From the NCBI GenBank assembly GCA_016793525.1, contig JAEUJT010000138.1:1-10087 (forward strand): DNA of 10,087 nt, read 5' to 3'. Source of the DNA: Archangium sp. (GTDB lineage: Bacteria > Myxococcota > Myxococcia > Myxococcales > Myxococcaceae). The position numbers and the translations under genes were made by a program. A model generated the notes under the pieces. It did no database searches. It was not told where the DNA came from and worked only from the letters and a program-made list of their open reading frames with translations. Below, piece by piece: positions 1-6,410 of this stretch. Numbering within the stretch: the first letter of the stretch is position 1; every line of letters starts with the position of its first letter.

Positions 1-32
1 TTGACCTTGGCTTCTACGTTCGGAGCGCTCAT
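1..32 (-). CDS. acpP: Acyl carrier protein, N-terminal fragment (cut by window edge)
   Basis: Only the first ten codons and part of the eleventh are inside the window. They read ATG AGC GCT CCG AAC GTA GAA GCC AAG GTC, giving MSAPNVEAKV. A short polar start leading into 'xVexKVk' is typical of bacterial acyl carrier protein, the 4'-phosphopantetheine-bearing carrier of fatty acid synthesis in the cytoplasm. The gene lies directly downstream of fabG on the same strand, where acpP is expected. A purine-rich AAGGA (46-50) lies upstream, though 13 nt from the start, which is rather far. The phosphopantetheine DSL motif is outside the window, so the call rests on the N-terminus and gene order. Confidence 0.62.
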   Translation of the reverse strand, partial: MSAPNVEAKV

Positions 33-79
33 TCCGTTTTCCCGTTCCTTGTCGTGCTGGGTGCTGCGTGTGAGAGCGC

Positions 80-116
80 CGGCCGATACCACACGGCCGT
101 ACGCCGACCAACGGCG
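80..116 (-). repeat. Two small inverted repeats in the fabG-acpP gap
   Basis: CGGCCG at 80-85 pairs with CGGCCG at 94-99 across an 8-nt loop. CGCCG at 102-106 pairs with CGGCG at 112-116 across a 5-nt loop. Neither is followed by a T run in the direction of transcription, so they do not look like standard terminators. They could be mRNA stability or processing elements ahead of acpP, or chance in GC-rich DNA. Confidence 0.3.
83..111 (-). promoter_or_regulatory. Possible weak sigma70-type promoter for acpP
   Basis: On the minus strand in the fabG-acpP gap there is TTGGTC (106-111), 17 nt of spacer, then TATCGG (83-88), about 50 nt upstream of the acpP start. Three bases at each end of the pair fit the consensus well and the spacing is ideal, but the match is weak overall. 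acpP is usually needed at higher level than fabG, so a separate promoter would make sense. Two small inverted repeats overlap this site (80-99 and 102-116). Confidence 0.22.
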
Positions 117-118
117 AA

Positions 119-865
119 CTACATGTACAACCCGCCGTTGACCTTGAGGGTTTCTCCCGTGATGTACCCCGCGGCGTCGGAGGCAAGAAACGCCACCGCC
201 TTCGCCACGTCGGCCGCGTCGCCCATGCGCTGCAGCGGTACGGCGTCGACCATCTTCGCTTTGAGCTCGTCGGTGAGCCCGGCGGTCATGTCGGTACCGA
301 TGAAGCCCGGCGTGACCGCGTTGACGCGAATGTTTCGCGAGGCGAGCTCGCGCGCCACCGACTTGGTGAGCCCGATCAGCCCCGCCTTCGACGCCGAGTA
401 GGCCGCCTGGCCGGCGTTGCCCATCTCTCCCACCACCGAGGAGATGTTCACGATCGCGCCCTGGCGCTGCTTCATCATCGGCCGCGACACCGCGCGGATC
501 AGACTGAACGCGCCCTTGAGGTTCGTCTCGAGCACGGTGTCCCAGTCGTCGTCTTTGAAGCGCATGATCAGCCCGTCGACGGAGACGCCGGCGTTGTTCA
601 CCAGCACATCGATGCGGCCGAACGTCTTCACCACCTCATCGACCACCGCACTGCAGGCGGCTGAGTCAGCGACGTCGAAGCGGCGGGCGCTGGCGGTGCC
701 CTGGGCGTCGGTGATCGCCTTCACGGTCTCGGCGGCGGCGGACTCGTTGCCGGCATAGCCGACGATCACGTTCGCTCCGCGTCGGGCGAGCTCGAGTGCG
801 ATGGCGCGGCCGATTCCGCGCGAGGCTCCGGTCACCAACGCCACCTTCTGCGCGAAGTCATTCAT
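119..865 (-). CDS. fabG: 3-oxoacyl-[acyl-carrier-protein] reductase
   Basis: This 248-residue protein is a short-chain dehydrogenase/reductase of normal FabG length. It carries out the NADPH-dependent reduction of 3-oxoacyl-ACP to 3-hydroxyacyl-ACP in the elongation cycle of type II fatty acid synthesis. The cofactor glycine motif TGASRGIG is at residues 12-19, NNAG at 90-93, and the catalytic set is N115, S143, Y156 and K160 (YSASK); the Ser-Tyr spacing of 13 equals that of E. coli FabG. The C-terminus GGLYM is also typical of FabG rather than of other SDR enzymes. The ATG start overlaps the fabD stop by 4 nt (ATGA), which suggests translational coupling. acpP follows after an 86-nt gap. All active-site residues are present, so the enzyme should be active. 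Confidence 0.97.
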   Translation of the reverse strand: MNDFAQKVALVTGASRGIGRAIALELARRGANVIVGYAGNESAAAETVKAITDAQGTASARRFDVADSAACSAVVDEVVKTFGRIDVLVNNAGVSVDGLIMRFKDDDWDTVLETNLKGAFSLIRAVSRPMMKQRQGAIVNISSVVGEMGNAGQAAYSASKAGLIGLTKSVARELASRNIRVNAVTPGFIGTDMTAGLTDELKAKMVDAVPLQRMGDAADVAKAVAFLASDAAGYITGETLKVNGGLYM

Positions 866-1782
866 TGGAGTGCCTGCTCGAGCGACTGCGGGTCTTCGAC
901 GTTGGACAGCCGAATCGACGGGGCGATGCGCTTCACCAGGCCGCTCAAGACCTTGCCGGGGCCGAGCTCGATGACGTGGGTGACGCCAGCCTGCTCGAGG
1001 AAGTGGACCGTCTCGACCCAGCGCACCGCGCCGGTGATCTGCTGGAGCAACAGCGGCTTCACTTTCGACGCGTCACTGTTCGGAGCGGCCTCGACGTTGG
1101 TGACGACCTGAACTTTCAACGGCGACACGGTGACGTTGGCGAGCGCTTCGTTCATGCGACCGACCACGGGCTCCATCAGCGCGCAGTGGAAGGGCGCGCT
1201 CACTGGCAGCGGCAGGACGCGTTTCGCTCCTGCGGCCTTGAGGAGCGGGGTGGCCCGAGCGACCGCGGCCGCGTGCCCGGCGATCACGGTCTGGTTTGGC
1301 TCGTTGAAGTTGGCGGGCGCAAGCACCTCGCCTTGCGCGGCCTCGCCGCACACGCGCTGCACGACCTCGGCGGGAGCGCCGATCACCGCGGCCATGGCGC
1401 CCACACCTTCGGGCACGGCCTCTTGCATGAACGTGCCCCGTGCGCGCACCAGGCGGAGGGCGTCGCGCAAGGAGAAGCCGCCAGCGGCGACGAGCGCGGC
1501 GTATTCTCCCAGGGAGTGCCCGGCGACGAACGCCGGGGCTTCGGGCGAGCGCGCGGAGAAGACGGCTTGCGCCGCGAGCGACACCGCCACGATGGCGGGT
1601 TGGGTGTTGGCCGTGCGCTTGAGCTCGGCGTCTGGGCCTTCAGCGCACAGCGTCGATATACGGAAGCCGAGTGCATCGTCGGCGGCGTCGAGCACGGCGC
1701 GCGCTTCAGGAAAGGCGCTCGAGAGCGCCCGGCCCATGCCGACCGATTGACTGCCTTGCCCCGGGAAGAGGAACGCGCGCAC
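862..1782 (-). CDS. fabD: Malonyl-CoA:acyl carrier protein transacylase
   Basis: FabD moves the malonyl group from CoA to ACP and so supplies the extender unit for fatty acid synthesis. With the GTG start chosen here it has 306 residues, close to the family norm. GQGSQ is at residues 8-12, the nucleophile serine is S90 in GHSLGE, with R115, H199 (APFHCALM) and Q248. The spacings between these four residues equal those in the E. coli enzyme (S92, R117, H201, Q250). A TTG start at 1803 would add seven residues (MWLHGAF). I prefer the GTG because it puts the conserved 'RAFLFPGQGSQ' right at the N-terminus and because the TTG sits 2 nt behind a hairpin (1806-1823). Neither start has a clear Shine-Dalgarno sequence. 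The gene overlaps fabG by 4 nt and follows rpmF directly, with no plsX or fabH between. Confidence 0.95.
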   Translation of the reverse strand: MRAFLFPGQGSQSVGMGRALSSAFPEARAVLDAADDALGFRISTLCAEGPDAELKRTANTQPAIVAVSLAAQAVFSARSPEAPAFVAGHSLGEYAALVAAGGFSLRDALRLVRARGTFMQEAVPEGVGAMAAVIGAPAEVVQRVCGEAAQGEVLAPANFNEPNQTVIAGHAAAVARATPLLKAAGAKRVLPLPVSAPFHCALMEPVVGRMNEALANVTVSPLKVQVVTNVEAAPNSDASKVKPLLLQQITGAVRWVETVHFLEQAGVTHVIELGPGKVLSGLVKRIAPSIRLSNVEDPQSLEQALQ

Positions 1783-1805
1783 GAACGCGCCGTGTAGCCA
1801 CAATG

Positions 1806-1847
1806 CGCGGTGCTGTCACCGCGTAGGGTGTTTCGCAGACTGCGAAA
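1806..1847 (-). promoter_or_regulatory. Pair of hairpins between rpmF and fabD
   Basis: Two perfect inverted repeats sit side by side in the short rpmF-fabD gap. TTTCGCA (1831-1837) pairs with TGCGAAA (1841-1847) over a 3-nt loop, and CGCGGTG (1806-1812) pairs with CACCGCG (1817-1823) over a 4-nt loop. In the minus-strand transcript the AT-richer hairpin comes first and the GC-rich one ends just ahead of the fabD start region. Without a U run the second is not a classical terminator. Attenuation between rpmF and fabD, RNA processing, or a protein operator (the first is a good palindrome) are all possible. Confidence 0.45.
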
Positions 1848-1862
1848 TTGGCTGCTCAGCGA

Positions 1863-2051
1863 TTAGTCAGCGGTGCCAGAGATGCGCTTCTTACCGCCGT
1901 AGAACCCGCACGCCGGGCACACGCGGTGCGGCATCACCGAGGCGCCGCAATTGGCGCACTTGGTCAGCTGCACGGCCGTCTTCAGCGTGTTGTTGGCAGC
2001 GCGGCGCTGATCGCGGCGCATCTTCGAGGTTCGTTTCTTGGGAACGCCCAT
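1863..2051 (-). CDS. rpmF: 50S ribosomal protein L32
   Basis: This 62-residue protein begins MGVPKKRTSKMRRDQRRA, the conserved basic start of bL32, and carries a zinc-ribbon with C32, C35, C45 and C48 (CANC and CPAC). It is a structural protein of the large ribosomal subunit. The four cysteines mark it as the zinc-binding (C+) form. It lies 20 nt downstream of the DUF177 gene with a strong Shine-Dalgarno sequence (AAGGAAGGA, 2061-2069, 9 nt from the ATG). The pairing of a YceD-like gene and rpmF is one of the most conserved bacterial gene neighbourhoods and usually leads into fatty acid genes, as here. Confidence 0.98.
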   Translation of the reverse strand: MGVPKKRTSKMRRDQRRAANNTLKTAVQLTKCANCGASVMPHRVCPACGFYGGKKRISGTAD

Positions 2052-2060
2052 GGTGTTGCA

Positions 2061-2069
2061 TCCTTCCTT
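2061..2069 (-). promoter_or_regulatory. Strong ribosome binding site of rpmF
   Basis: Minus-strand AAGGAAGGA lies 9 nt before the rpmF ATG and just after the DUF177 stop. It is the clearest Shine-Dalgarno match in the window, as expected for a ribosomal protein gene. Confidence 0.75.
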
Positions 2070-2071
2070 CG

Positions 2072-2695
2072 TCAGTTCTTCAGCGTGATGTCTTTCAACT
2101 TCGCGAGGCGCGGGTCTGCCTGTTTTTCTGCGCCGTGGCCACAGTCTTTTTCATTGAGCTCGGCGCCGCAGGTCGTGCAGAGGCCTTTGCAGTCGTCTCG
2201 GCAGAGCACGCTCAGGGGGAGCGCCAGCACCACCTGCTCGCGTACCACCGGGTCGAGATCGATGACTTTTCCGTCGAACGGCTCGGCGTCGATCTCGTCG
2301 AGCTCGAAGTTGGCGGCGAGCTCGTCTTGGCCGTTGTCGTGGTTCTTGTGGCCTTTGCGGCCCTTGCGCTTCGTCGGGGCCGCCGCGGGCGCCGGCTCGT
2401 CTTCTTCATCGTCGTCGGGCTTCTGCTGCTCGCGCACCATGCGCAGCGAAAACGCGACGGGAATGGTCAACTCGACGGGGTCGACGCAGCGTTTGCACGG
2501 CGCGGTGACGGTTGCGCTGAACGAACCCTTCACGTGAACTCGGCCAGAGATGCGGCTGAACGACGCGGTGAGCGGAGTCGAGGAGACGAGGCGGAAGTCT
2601 CCGCCGTCGGCGAGCGCGGTCTCGAGCACTGGGCGCTCGATGGGCGCGGTGCGGGTCAGGCCGGGTTCTTGAATTTCTTCAATCTTTACGCGCAT
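2072..2695 (-). CDS. DUF177 / YceD-family protein
   Basis: The gene encodes a 207-residue cytoplasmic protein of the DUF177 (YceD) family, which is encoded with rpmF across bacteria and has been linked to rRNA metabolism; its exact biochemical role is not settled. The family hallmarks are visible: an N-terminal beta-rich part, a CxxC pair (C67, C70), the 'DLDPVVREQVVLALP' block near 146-160, and the cysteine cluster C165, C169, C173, C176 and C185 ending in CGH. Between residues about 92 and 126 there is an acidic then Ala/Pro then Lys/His-rich low-complexity stretch that splits the two conserved halves and explains why it is longer than E. coli YceD (about 173 residues). The ATG at 2695 has no clear ribosome binding site but lies about 30 nt behind a promoter-like pair. 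Confidence 0.88.
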   Translation of the reverse strand: MRVKIEEIQEPGLTRTAPIERPVLETALADGGDFRLVSSTPLTASFSRISGRVHVKGSFSATVTAPCKRCVDPVELTIPVAFSLRMVREQQKPDDDEEDEPAPAAAPTKRKGRKGHKNHDNGQDELAANFELDEIDAEPFDGKVIDLDPVVREQVVLALPLSVLCRDDCKGLCTTCGAELNEKDCGHGAEKQADPRLAKLKDITLKN

Positions 2696-2725
2696 TTGTG
2701 CTGCTGACGCCTCGAGGGGGCGCGC

Positions 2726-2755
2726 ACCCTACACGACGCGGGGCGGCGGCGTCAA
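2726..2755 (-). promoter_or_regulatory. Sigma70-type promoter for the DUF177-rpmF-fab operon
   Basis: On the minus strand TTGACG (2750-2755) is followed by an 18-nt spacer and TAGGGT (2726-2731). The -35 has five of six consensus bases and the -10 keeps TA and the final T. A start about 7 nt beyond the -10 would leave a leader of roughly 25 nt before the DUF177 ATG. It lies in the only non-coding gap (2696-2770) between the PilZ gene and the operon. Confidence 0.45.
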
Positions 2756-2768
2756 CGCGGGGGCCGCG
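2756..2768 (-). terminator. Short GC hairpin after the PilZ gene
   Basis: CGCGG (2756-2760) and CCGCG (2764-2768) form a 5-bp stem with a 3-nt loop, 2 nt past the PilZ stop codon in the direction of transcription. The position suits a terminator, but no T run follows; the next bases are the -35 of the downstream promoter. Termination would therefore have to be weak or Rho-assisted. Confidence 0.25.
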
Positions 2769-2770
2769 AT

Positions 2771-3190
2771 TTAGCCGTGGGGCGTACGCTTGCCGCGGGG
2801 CACGCTGGGGCGTGGTGTCGCGGCGCGGGAGGCGCCGGTCTGCGCCGGACTGGCCCGTGAAGCCGCCTCGAGGCGCGCGGCGATGGCGTCGACCGCGCGC
2901 TCGATGCGAGCCCGGGCGTCGTCGCTGAGCTCGATGAAGTGCACGCCCATGCCGAGGGCCTTGGCGGTGACGATTTCGCCGTGGCAGGCGATCTCTTCAG
3001 CGTCGCCGGGGAGGGCGAACTTCAGGGTGACCCGGGTTCCCACGGGCATGGGCACGGTCTGCGCGAAGAACGCGCCACCGACGGAGAGGTTGACCGCGCG
3101 TTGGTAATACAGCTCGCCATCGCGCTCGGCTTCGATCCAGAGCTCGGCGGGGACGCGTGTCTCGCGGCGTTTTTCGGAGCGGGACGGCAT
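2771..3190 (-). CDS. PilZ domain protein (predicted c-di-GMP receptor)
   Basis: This 139-residue protein is almost entirely one PilZ domain (residues about 6-100). The c-di-GMP binding signature is present as RxxxR (R8...R12 in KRRETR) and NxSxGG (N34-L-S36-V-G38-G39), followed by beta strands ending in 'LGMGVHFIEL'. The tail (about 105-139) is Ala/Arg/Pro-rich and probably disordered. Stand-alone PilZ proteins of this short kind occur in many copies in myxobacteria, where they pass c-di-GMP signals to motility, polysaccharide or transcription targets; the partner here is unknown. No signal peptide or membrane segment is seen. It starts 47 nt from the divergent phoB-like gene, so the two may share a regulatory region. 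N in place of the more common D in the second motif is tolerated in the family. Confidence 0.9.
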   Translation of the reverse strand: MPSRSEKRRETRVPAELWIEAERDGELYYQRAVNLSVGGAFFAQTVPMPVGTRVTLKFALPGDAEEIACHGEIVTAKALGMGVHFIELSDDARARIERAVDAIAARLEAASRASPAQTGASRAATPRPSVPRGKRTPHG

Positions 3191-3223
3191 TCGGCGGGCT
3201 TATGCCATGACTCGAACTGCGTT

Positions 3224-3229
3224 AGGAAG
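3224..3229 (+). promoter_or_regulatory. Ribosome binding site of the first PhoB-like gene
   Basis: AGGAAG lies 8 nt before the ATG at 3238 and supports that start. It falls within the 47-bp gap between the divergent PilZ and response regulator genes, so any promoter for either gene must lie within this gap or overlap the neighbouring coding sequence. Confidence 0.6.
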
Positions 3230-3237
3230 CGTCGCGC

Positions 3238-3924
3238 ATGGCTCGCATTCTGGTGGTCGAAGACGAGCAGGATCTGGCGTCGTTGCTCGAATACAACTTG
3301 AAGGCCGACGGCCACGAGGTCGACGTCGCGCGCAGCGGCGCGGCCGGCGTGGCGCGGATCAAGACCTTTCGCCCCGAGCTGATCCTCCTCGATCTCATGT
3401 TGCCCGACATCGCCGGGAGCGAGGTGGCGCGGCTGGTGCGCGAGGGCGAGCCGAAGCGGGTGCCGATCATCATGGTCACCGCGCGCGGCGAAGAGTCTGA
3501 TCGGGTGAAGGGCCTCGAGCTCGGCGCCGACGACTACGTGGTGAAGCCGTTTTCGGTGAAGGAGCTGCTCCTGCGGGTGAAGGCGGTGCTCCGCCGGCAC
3601 AGCGAGGCCCCGGCGGCGGCCCCGTCTGCGGGCTCGGTGCTGAGCGCCGGAGACATCACCCTCGACGTCGAGCGCCACGAGGTGCATGCGAGCGGCGCTC
3701 CGGTGGTGTTGACCGCGCTCGAGTTTCGGCTGCTGAAGACGTTTTTGGAGCGCCCGGGCCGGGTGCAGACGCGCGAGACCTTGCTGTCCGACGTCTGGGG
3801 CATCGACGCCGACATCACCACCCGTACCGTCGACACCCACATCAAGCGGCTGCGCGAGAAGCTGGGCCCGGCGGGTGACATCGTCGAGACCATTCGCGGG
3901 GTCGGCTACAAGCTGGGCGCCTGA
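3238..3924 (+). CDS. phoB: PhoB-like response regulator (OmpR family), first copy
   Basis: This 228-residue protein is a DNA-binding transcription regulator with an N-terminal receiver domain (about 1-120) and a C-terminal winged helix (about 130-228). Receiver residues are intact: acidic pocket E8/D9, phosphoacceptor D52 (LLDLMLPDI), T81 in the VTARGEESDRV block, and K103 in VVKPFS. The winged helix shows LTALEFRLL, LLSDVWG and 'RTVDTHIKRLREKL', ending in 'IRGVGYKL', as in PhoB. Its stop lies 2 nt before the kinase gene, so the two are cotranscribed and form a pair. By family it should activate phosphate-starvation genes after phosphorylation. The symbol is inferred from the partner and similarity; another PhoB-like gene lies at 6459, so which of them is the true phosphate regulator cannot be told from sequence alone. 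Confidence 0.88.
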   Translation: MARILVVEDEQDLASLLEYNLKADGHEVDVARSGAAGVARIKTFRPELILLDLMLPDIAGSEVARLVREGEPKRVPIIMVTARGEESDRVKGLELGADDYVVKPFSVKELLLRVKAVLRRHSEAPAAAPSAGSVLSAGDITLDVERHEVHASGAPVVLTALEFRLLKTFLERPGRVQTRETLLSDVWGIDADITTRTVDTHIKRLREKLGPAGDIVETIRGVGYKLGA

Positions 3925-3926
3925 CG

Positions 3927-5321
3927 ATGTTCGGACCGACGATGCGCGCGAAGGCCTTGGGGTGGGTGTTCTTGGCCTTGGCGCTCGTGCTGAGCGCGTT
4001 GTCGGCGAAAGACGTCGTCGACGGCTCCGGTGGAGCGCTGGCTCTGGTGAAGTTGGCGACGAGCGTGCTGTTGCTGCTCGTCTCGGTGGTGGCGATGTGG
4101 CCGCCTGCGTCGCAGCCGACCGTCAAAGTGGTGTCTCCGGGGCTGTCGCCCGTCGGTGACGAGGTATCGAGCGCGGGCTTCAACGAGAGCCGCAGCGAGC
4201 TCCGACGGCAGCTGGCGGTGTTGCGCGCGGTGATCGACGGCATGGCCGAGGGCGTGTGGATCACGAGCAACGACGGCACGGTGCTCGAGCACAACAACGC
4301 GCTCAAGGAGATGCTCTACGCCGGGCAGCAGCTCGTGGGGCAACGGCCGGCCGATCTGTTCGAGAGCGCTGAGCTCCAGATCGCGGTCGACAAGGCCTGC
4401 CGCGAATCGGCGTCGACCCGACTCGAGCTGTCGATCGAAGGGGTGCGGCCGCGAGTGCTGTCGATTCACGTCTCTCCACTGGGGCGCGACCTGGGCGGCA
4501 GCGCGGCGGTGTTCTTCGACGTGACCGAGCTGCGCCACCTCGAGAAGGTGCGAAAAGACTTCGTGGCCAATGTGAGCCACGAGCTGCGCACGCCGATCAC
4601 CGCCATTCGTGGCTACGCCGAGACGCTGATGTCGGGCGCGGTCTCTGATCCCGCCACCGCGCCGAAGATGGTCGACATCATTCACCGGCAGTCGGAGCGG
4701 CTGTCGGAGCTGGTGGAGGATCTCCTCGAGCTGTCGCGCCTGGAGTCGCGGCAGATTCAGATCGAGCGCAAGCCGGTCGAGCTGTCGACGGCGGCCGCGC
4801 GCGCGTCAGAGGCGGTGCGCCCGAAGGCCCGCGCCCGCGCCACCGCGTTGGAGCTCAACATTCCCCCCGATCTCTACGTGCTGGGCGATCGCCGCGCGGT
4901 GGAGCAGGTGCTGTTGAACCTCCTCGACAACGCGGTGAAGTACAGCCCGCCCAACGGGCACGTGTGGGTCACCGCGGCGGTGAAGGGGTCGCAGCTCGAG
5001 GTCTCGATTCGTGACGACGGGCCGGGCATCGAGGCGCGCCACCTCCCTCGGGTGTTCGAGCGCTTCTACCGGGTCGACAAGGGCCGCAGCCGCGACATGG
5101 GCGGCACCGGCCTGGGCCTCTCCATCGTCAAGCACTTGGTGACGGCGATGGCCGGCGAGGTGCGGGTGGAGAGCACCGTGGGGCAGGGCAGCACCTTCTT
5201 TTTGAACCTGCCGATGGTCGAGGCCGATCGCGTGGTCGACGTGGCCGACACCTCGGGCCCGACCGAGCTCCCCCCCGGCGAAGTGGCCGGAAGCGTTGGG
5301 AATTCAGCCTCGACCCGTTAG
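3927..5321 (+). CDS. phoR: PhoR-like sensor histidine kinase
   Basis: This 464-residue membrane kinase starts with two closely spaced hydrophobic segments (about 11-27 and 38-57) with only about ten residues between them, so it has almost no periplasmic sensor, as in PhoR. A PAS domain follows (about 95-200), then the dimerisation/phosphoacceptor domain with H218 in SHELRTP, and the ATPase domain with the N box (N331/N335 in NLLDNAVKYS), G1 box DDGPGI (363-368), F box FERFYR (377-382) and G2 box GGTGLGLS (392-399). A short acidic tail ends the protein. It should phosphorylate and dephosphorylate the regulator encoded 2 nt upstream. In the PhoR family phosphate status is read through the Pst transporter and PhoU; neither is encoded in this window. 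An ATG five codons in (3942) is an alternative start. Confidence 0.9.
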   Translation: MFGPTMRAKALGWVFLALALVLSALSAKDVVDGSGGALALVKLATSVLLLLVSVVAMWPPASQPTVKVVSPGLSPVGDEVSSAGFNESRSELRRQLAVLRAVIDGMAEGVWITSNDGTVLEHNNALKEMLYAGQQLVGQRPADLFESAELQIAVDKACRESASTRLELSIEGVRPRVLSIHVSPLGRDLGGSAAVFFDVTELRHLEKVRKDFVANVSHELRTPITAIRGYAETLMSGAVSDPATAPKMVDIIHRQSERLSELVEDLLELSRLESRQIQIERKPVELSTAAARASEAVRPKARARATALELNIPPDLYVLGDRRAVEQVLLNLLDNAVKYSPPNGHVWVTAAVKGSQLEVSIRDDGPGIEARHLPRVFERFYRVDKGRSRDMGGTGLGLSIVKHLVTAMAGEVRVESTVGQGSTFFLNLPMVEADRVVDVADTSGPTELPPGEVAGSVGNSASTR

Positions 5322-5330
5322 AGTACGCAC

Positions 5331-6410
5331 ATGCGGGTCGCCGTGTTGGCGGACATTCACGGCAACTTGCCAGCCCTCGAAGCCGTGTTGGACGACATCA
5401 AGCGCCAGTCGCCTGACTTCATCTGCGCGGCCGGCGATCTGGCCCTCCGCGGCGCGTTTCCCGCAGAGACGGTCGACCTGCTCGAGGCCACCTGTGACTC
5501 GCTGCTGATGGGCAACACCGATTGCTACATCGCCGGGCATTACCTGAGCGGCGCGTACCGCGACCCCGATCACTGGAAGACCGAGCTCTTGCAGTGGACC
5601 CGGGCCCAGCTCGGCCCGGAGCGCGTGAAGCGTTTGGGCGAGCTGCCCTTCTCTGTGCGCTACACCCCGCGAAAAGGGAGCGATCTCTTCGTCTGCCACG
5701 CCAACCCGCGCAACCTCGAGGAGTCGCTCGAGCCCACCCTCGACGAGCACCAGCTTCGGCGGTTCATCGGGCACCTCGACGCGGCGGCGGTGGCTTTCGG
5801 GCACCTCCACTTTCCCTACCGGCGGCGGGTGGGGCGCATGGTGATCGCCGACGTGGCCTCGGCCGGTATTCCGCGCGACGGCGATCTCCGGCCCGCGTGG
5901 GGGCTGTTCACGTTCACCCCGCGTGGCTGGCGGGTGCAGATTCGCCGCGTTCGCTACACGGTGCGCAAGGCGACGCAGGCGCTGCTCGATCGCAAGGTGC
6001 CGGGCGCGCCGCTGCTCATTCACAAGATGCTCGAGGCCCGCTACCGGCACCACGGGTTGCTGGCCGACGCCGCGCGCAAGCATTCTGGGCTGCCGCCGTA
6101 CCTCCGGCCACCGCCGGGTGCGCCCGCCTCGCTCAAGCCGGTGGGCTTGCCACCGCCGTCATCTCCCCGGCCGCCGCCGGGAGAGGTGCCTCCGCCGGGT
6201 GAGTCGACCCAGGCCGACGAGGCCGCCGACGAGTTGCTGCTCCACGCCTCGCTGCACACCGAGACTCCAGACACCGAGACTCCAGACACCGAATCACCAG
6301 GCAGGGAGGGCGCCGCTCCGCGCCCGCTTGGCGGCGACGAAAACCAAGGAGATCAGGGCGATGCGCCGATCTCCGGCGAGGCACCCGCGCCAGCCGTTAC
6401 CGAAACGTAA
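5331..6410 (+). CDS. Calcineurin-like metallophosphoesterase with proline-rich tail
   Basis: The first 220 or so of 359 residues form a small YfcE-like metallophosphoesterase domain. The two-metal ligand set is complete: DIHGN (D8, H10), GD (D36), GNTD (N62), H123 in VCHANPR, and GHLH (H158, H160), the last a common variant of GHTH. Such enzymes hydrolyse phosphodiester or phosphomonoester bonds; the substrate is not predictable here. There is no signal peptide, so it acts in the cytoplasm. Residues about 245-359 are rich in Pro, Gly, Glu and Asp and probably disordered, with a TETPD repeat at about 309-323. The gene begins 9 nt after the kinase stop and is very likely in its operon, which points to a role in phosphate metabolism or in tuning the signalling pathway. 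The tail is unusual for this family and lacks recognisable motifs. Confidence 0.87.
   Translation: MRVAVLADIHGNLPALEAVLDDIKRQSPDFICAAGDLALRGAFPAETVDLLEATCDSLLMGNTDCYIAGHYLSGAYRDPDHWKTELLQWTRAQLGPERVKRLGELPFSVRYTPRKGSDLFVCHANPRNLEESLEPTLDEHQLRRFIGHLDAAAVAFGHLHFPYRRRVGRMVIADVASAGIPRDGDLRPAWGLFTFTPRGWRVQIRRVRYTVRKATQALLDRKVPGAPLLIHKMLEARYRHHGLLADAARKHSGLPPYLRPPPGAPASLKPVGLPPPSSPRPPPGEVPPPGESTQADEAADELLLHASLHTETPDTETPDTESPGREGAAPRPLGGDENQGDQGDAPISGEAPAPAVTET
6256..6300 (+). repeat. 15-bp in-frame tandem repeat
   Basis: The unit ACACCGAGACTCCAG occurs twice perfectly (6256-6270, 6271-6285) and a third time in changed form (6286-6300). Being five codons long it keeps the reading frame and encodes Thr-Glu-Thr-Pro-Asp repeats in the tail of the phosphoesterase. 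It could expand or contract by slippage without breaking the gene. Confidence 0.85.

Noticed and set aside
796..1797. Long plus-strand open frame of 333 codons
   Set aside because: It is the complement of fabD and part of fabG; His/Arg-rich shadow typical of GC-rich coding DNA.
3022..3840. Long minus-strand open frame of 272 codons over the first regulator
   Set aside because: It lies antisense to a gene with all receiver and winged-helix motifs and has no family features of its own.
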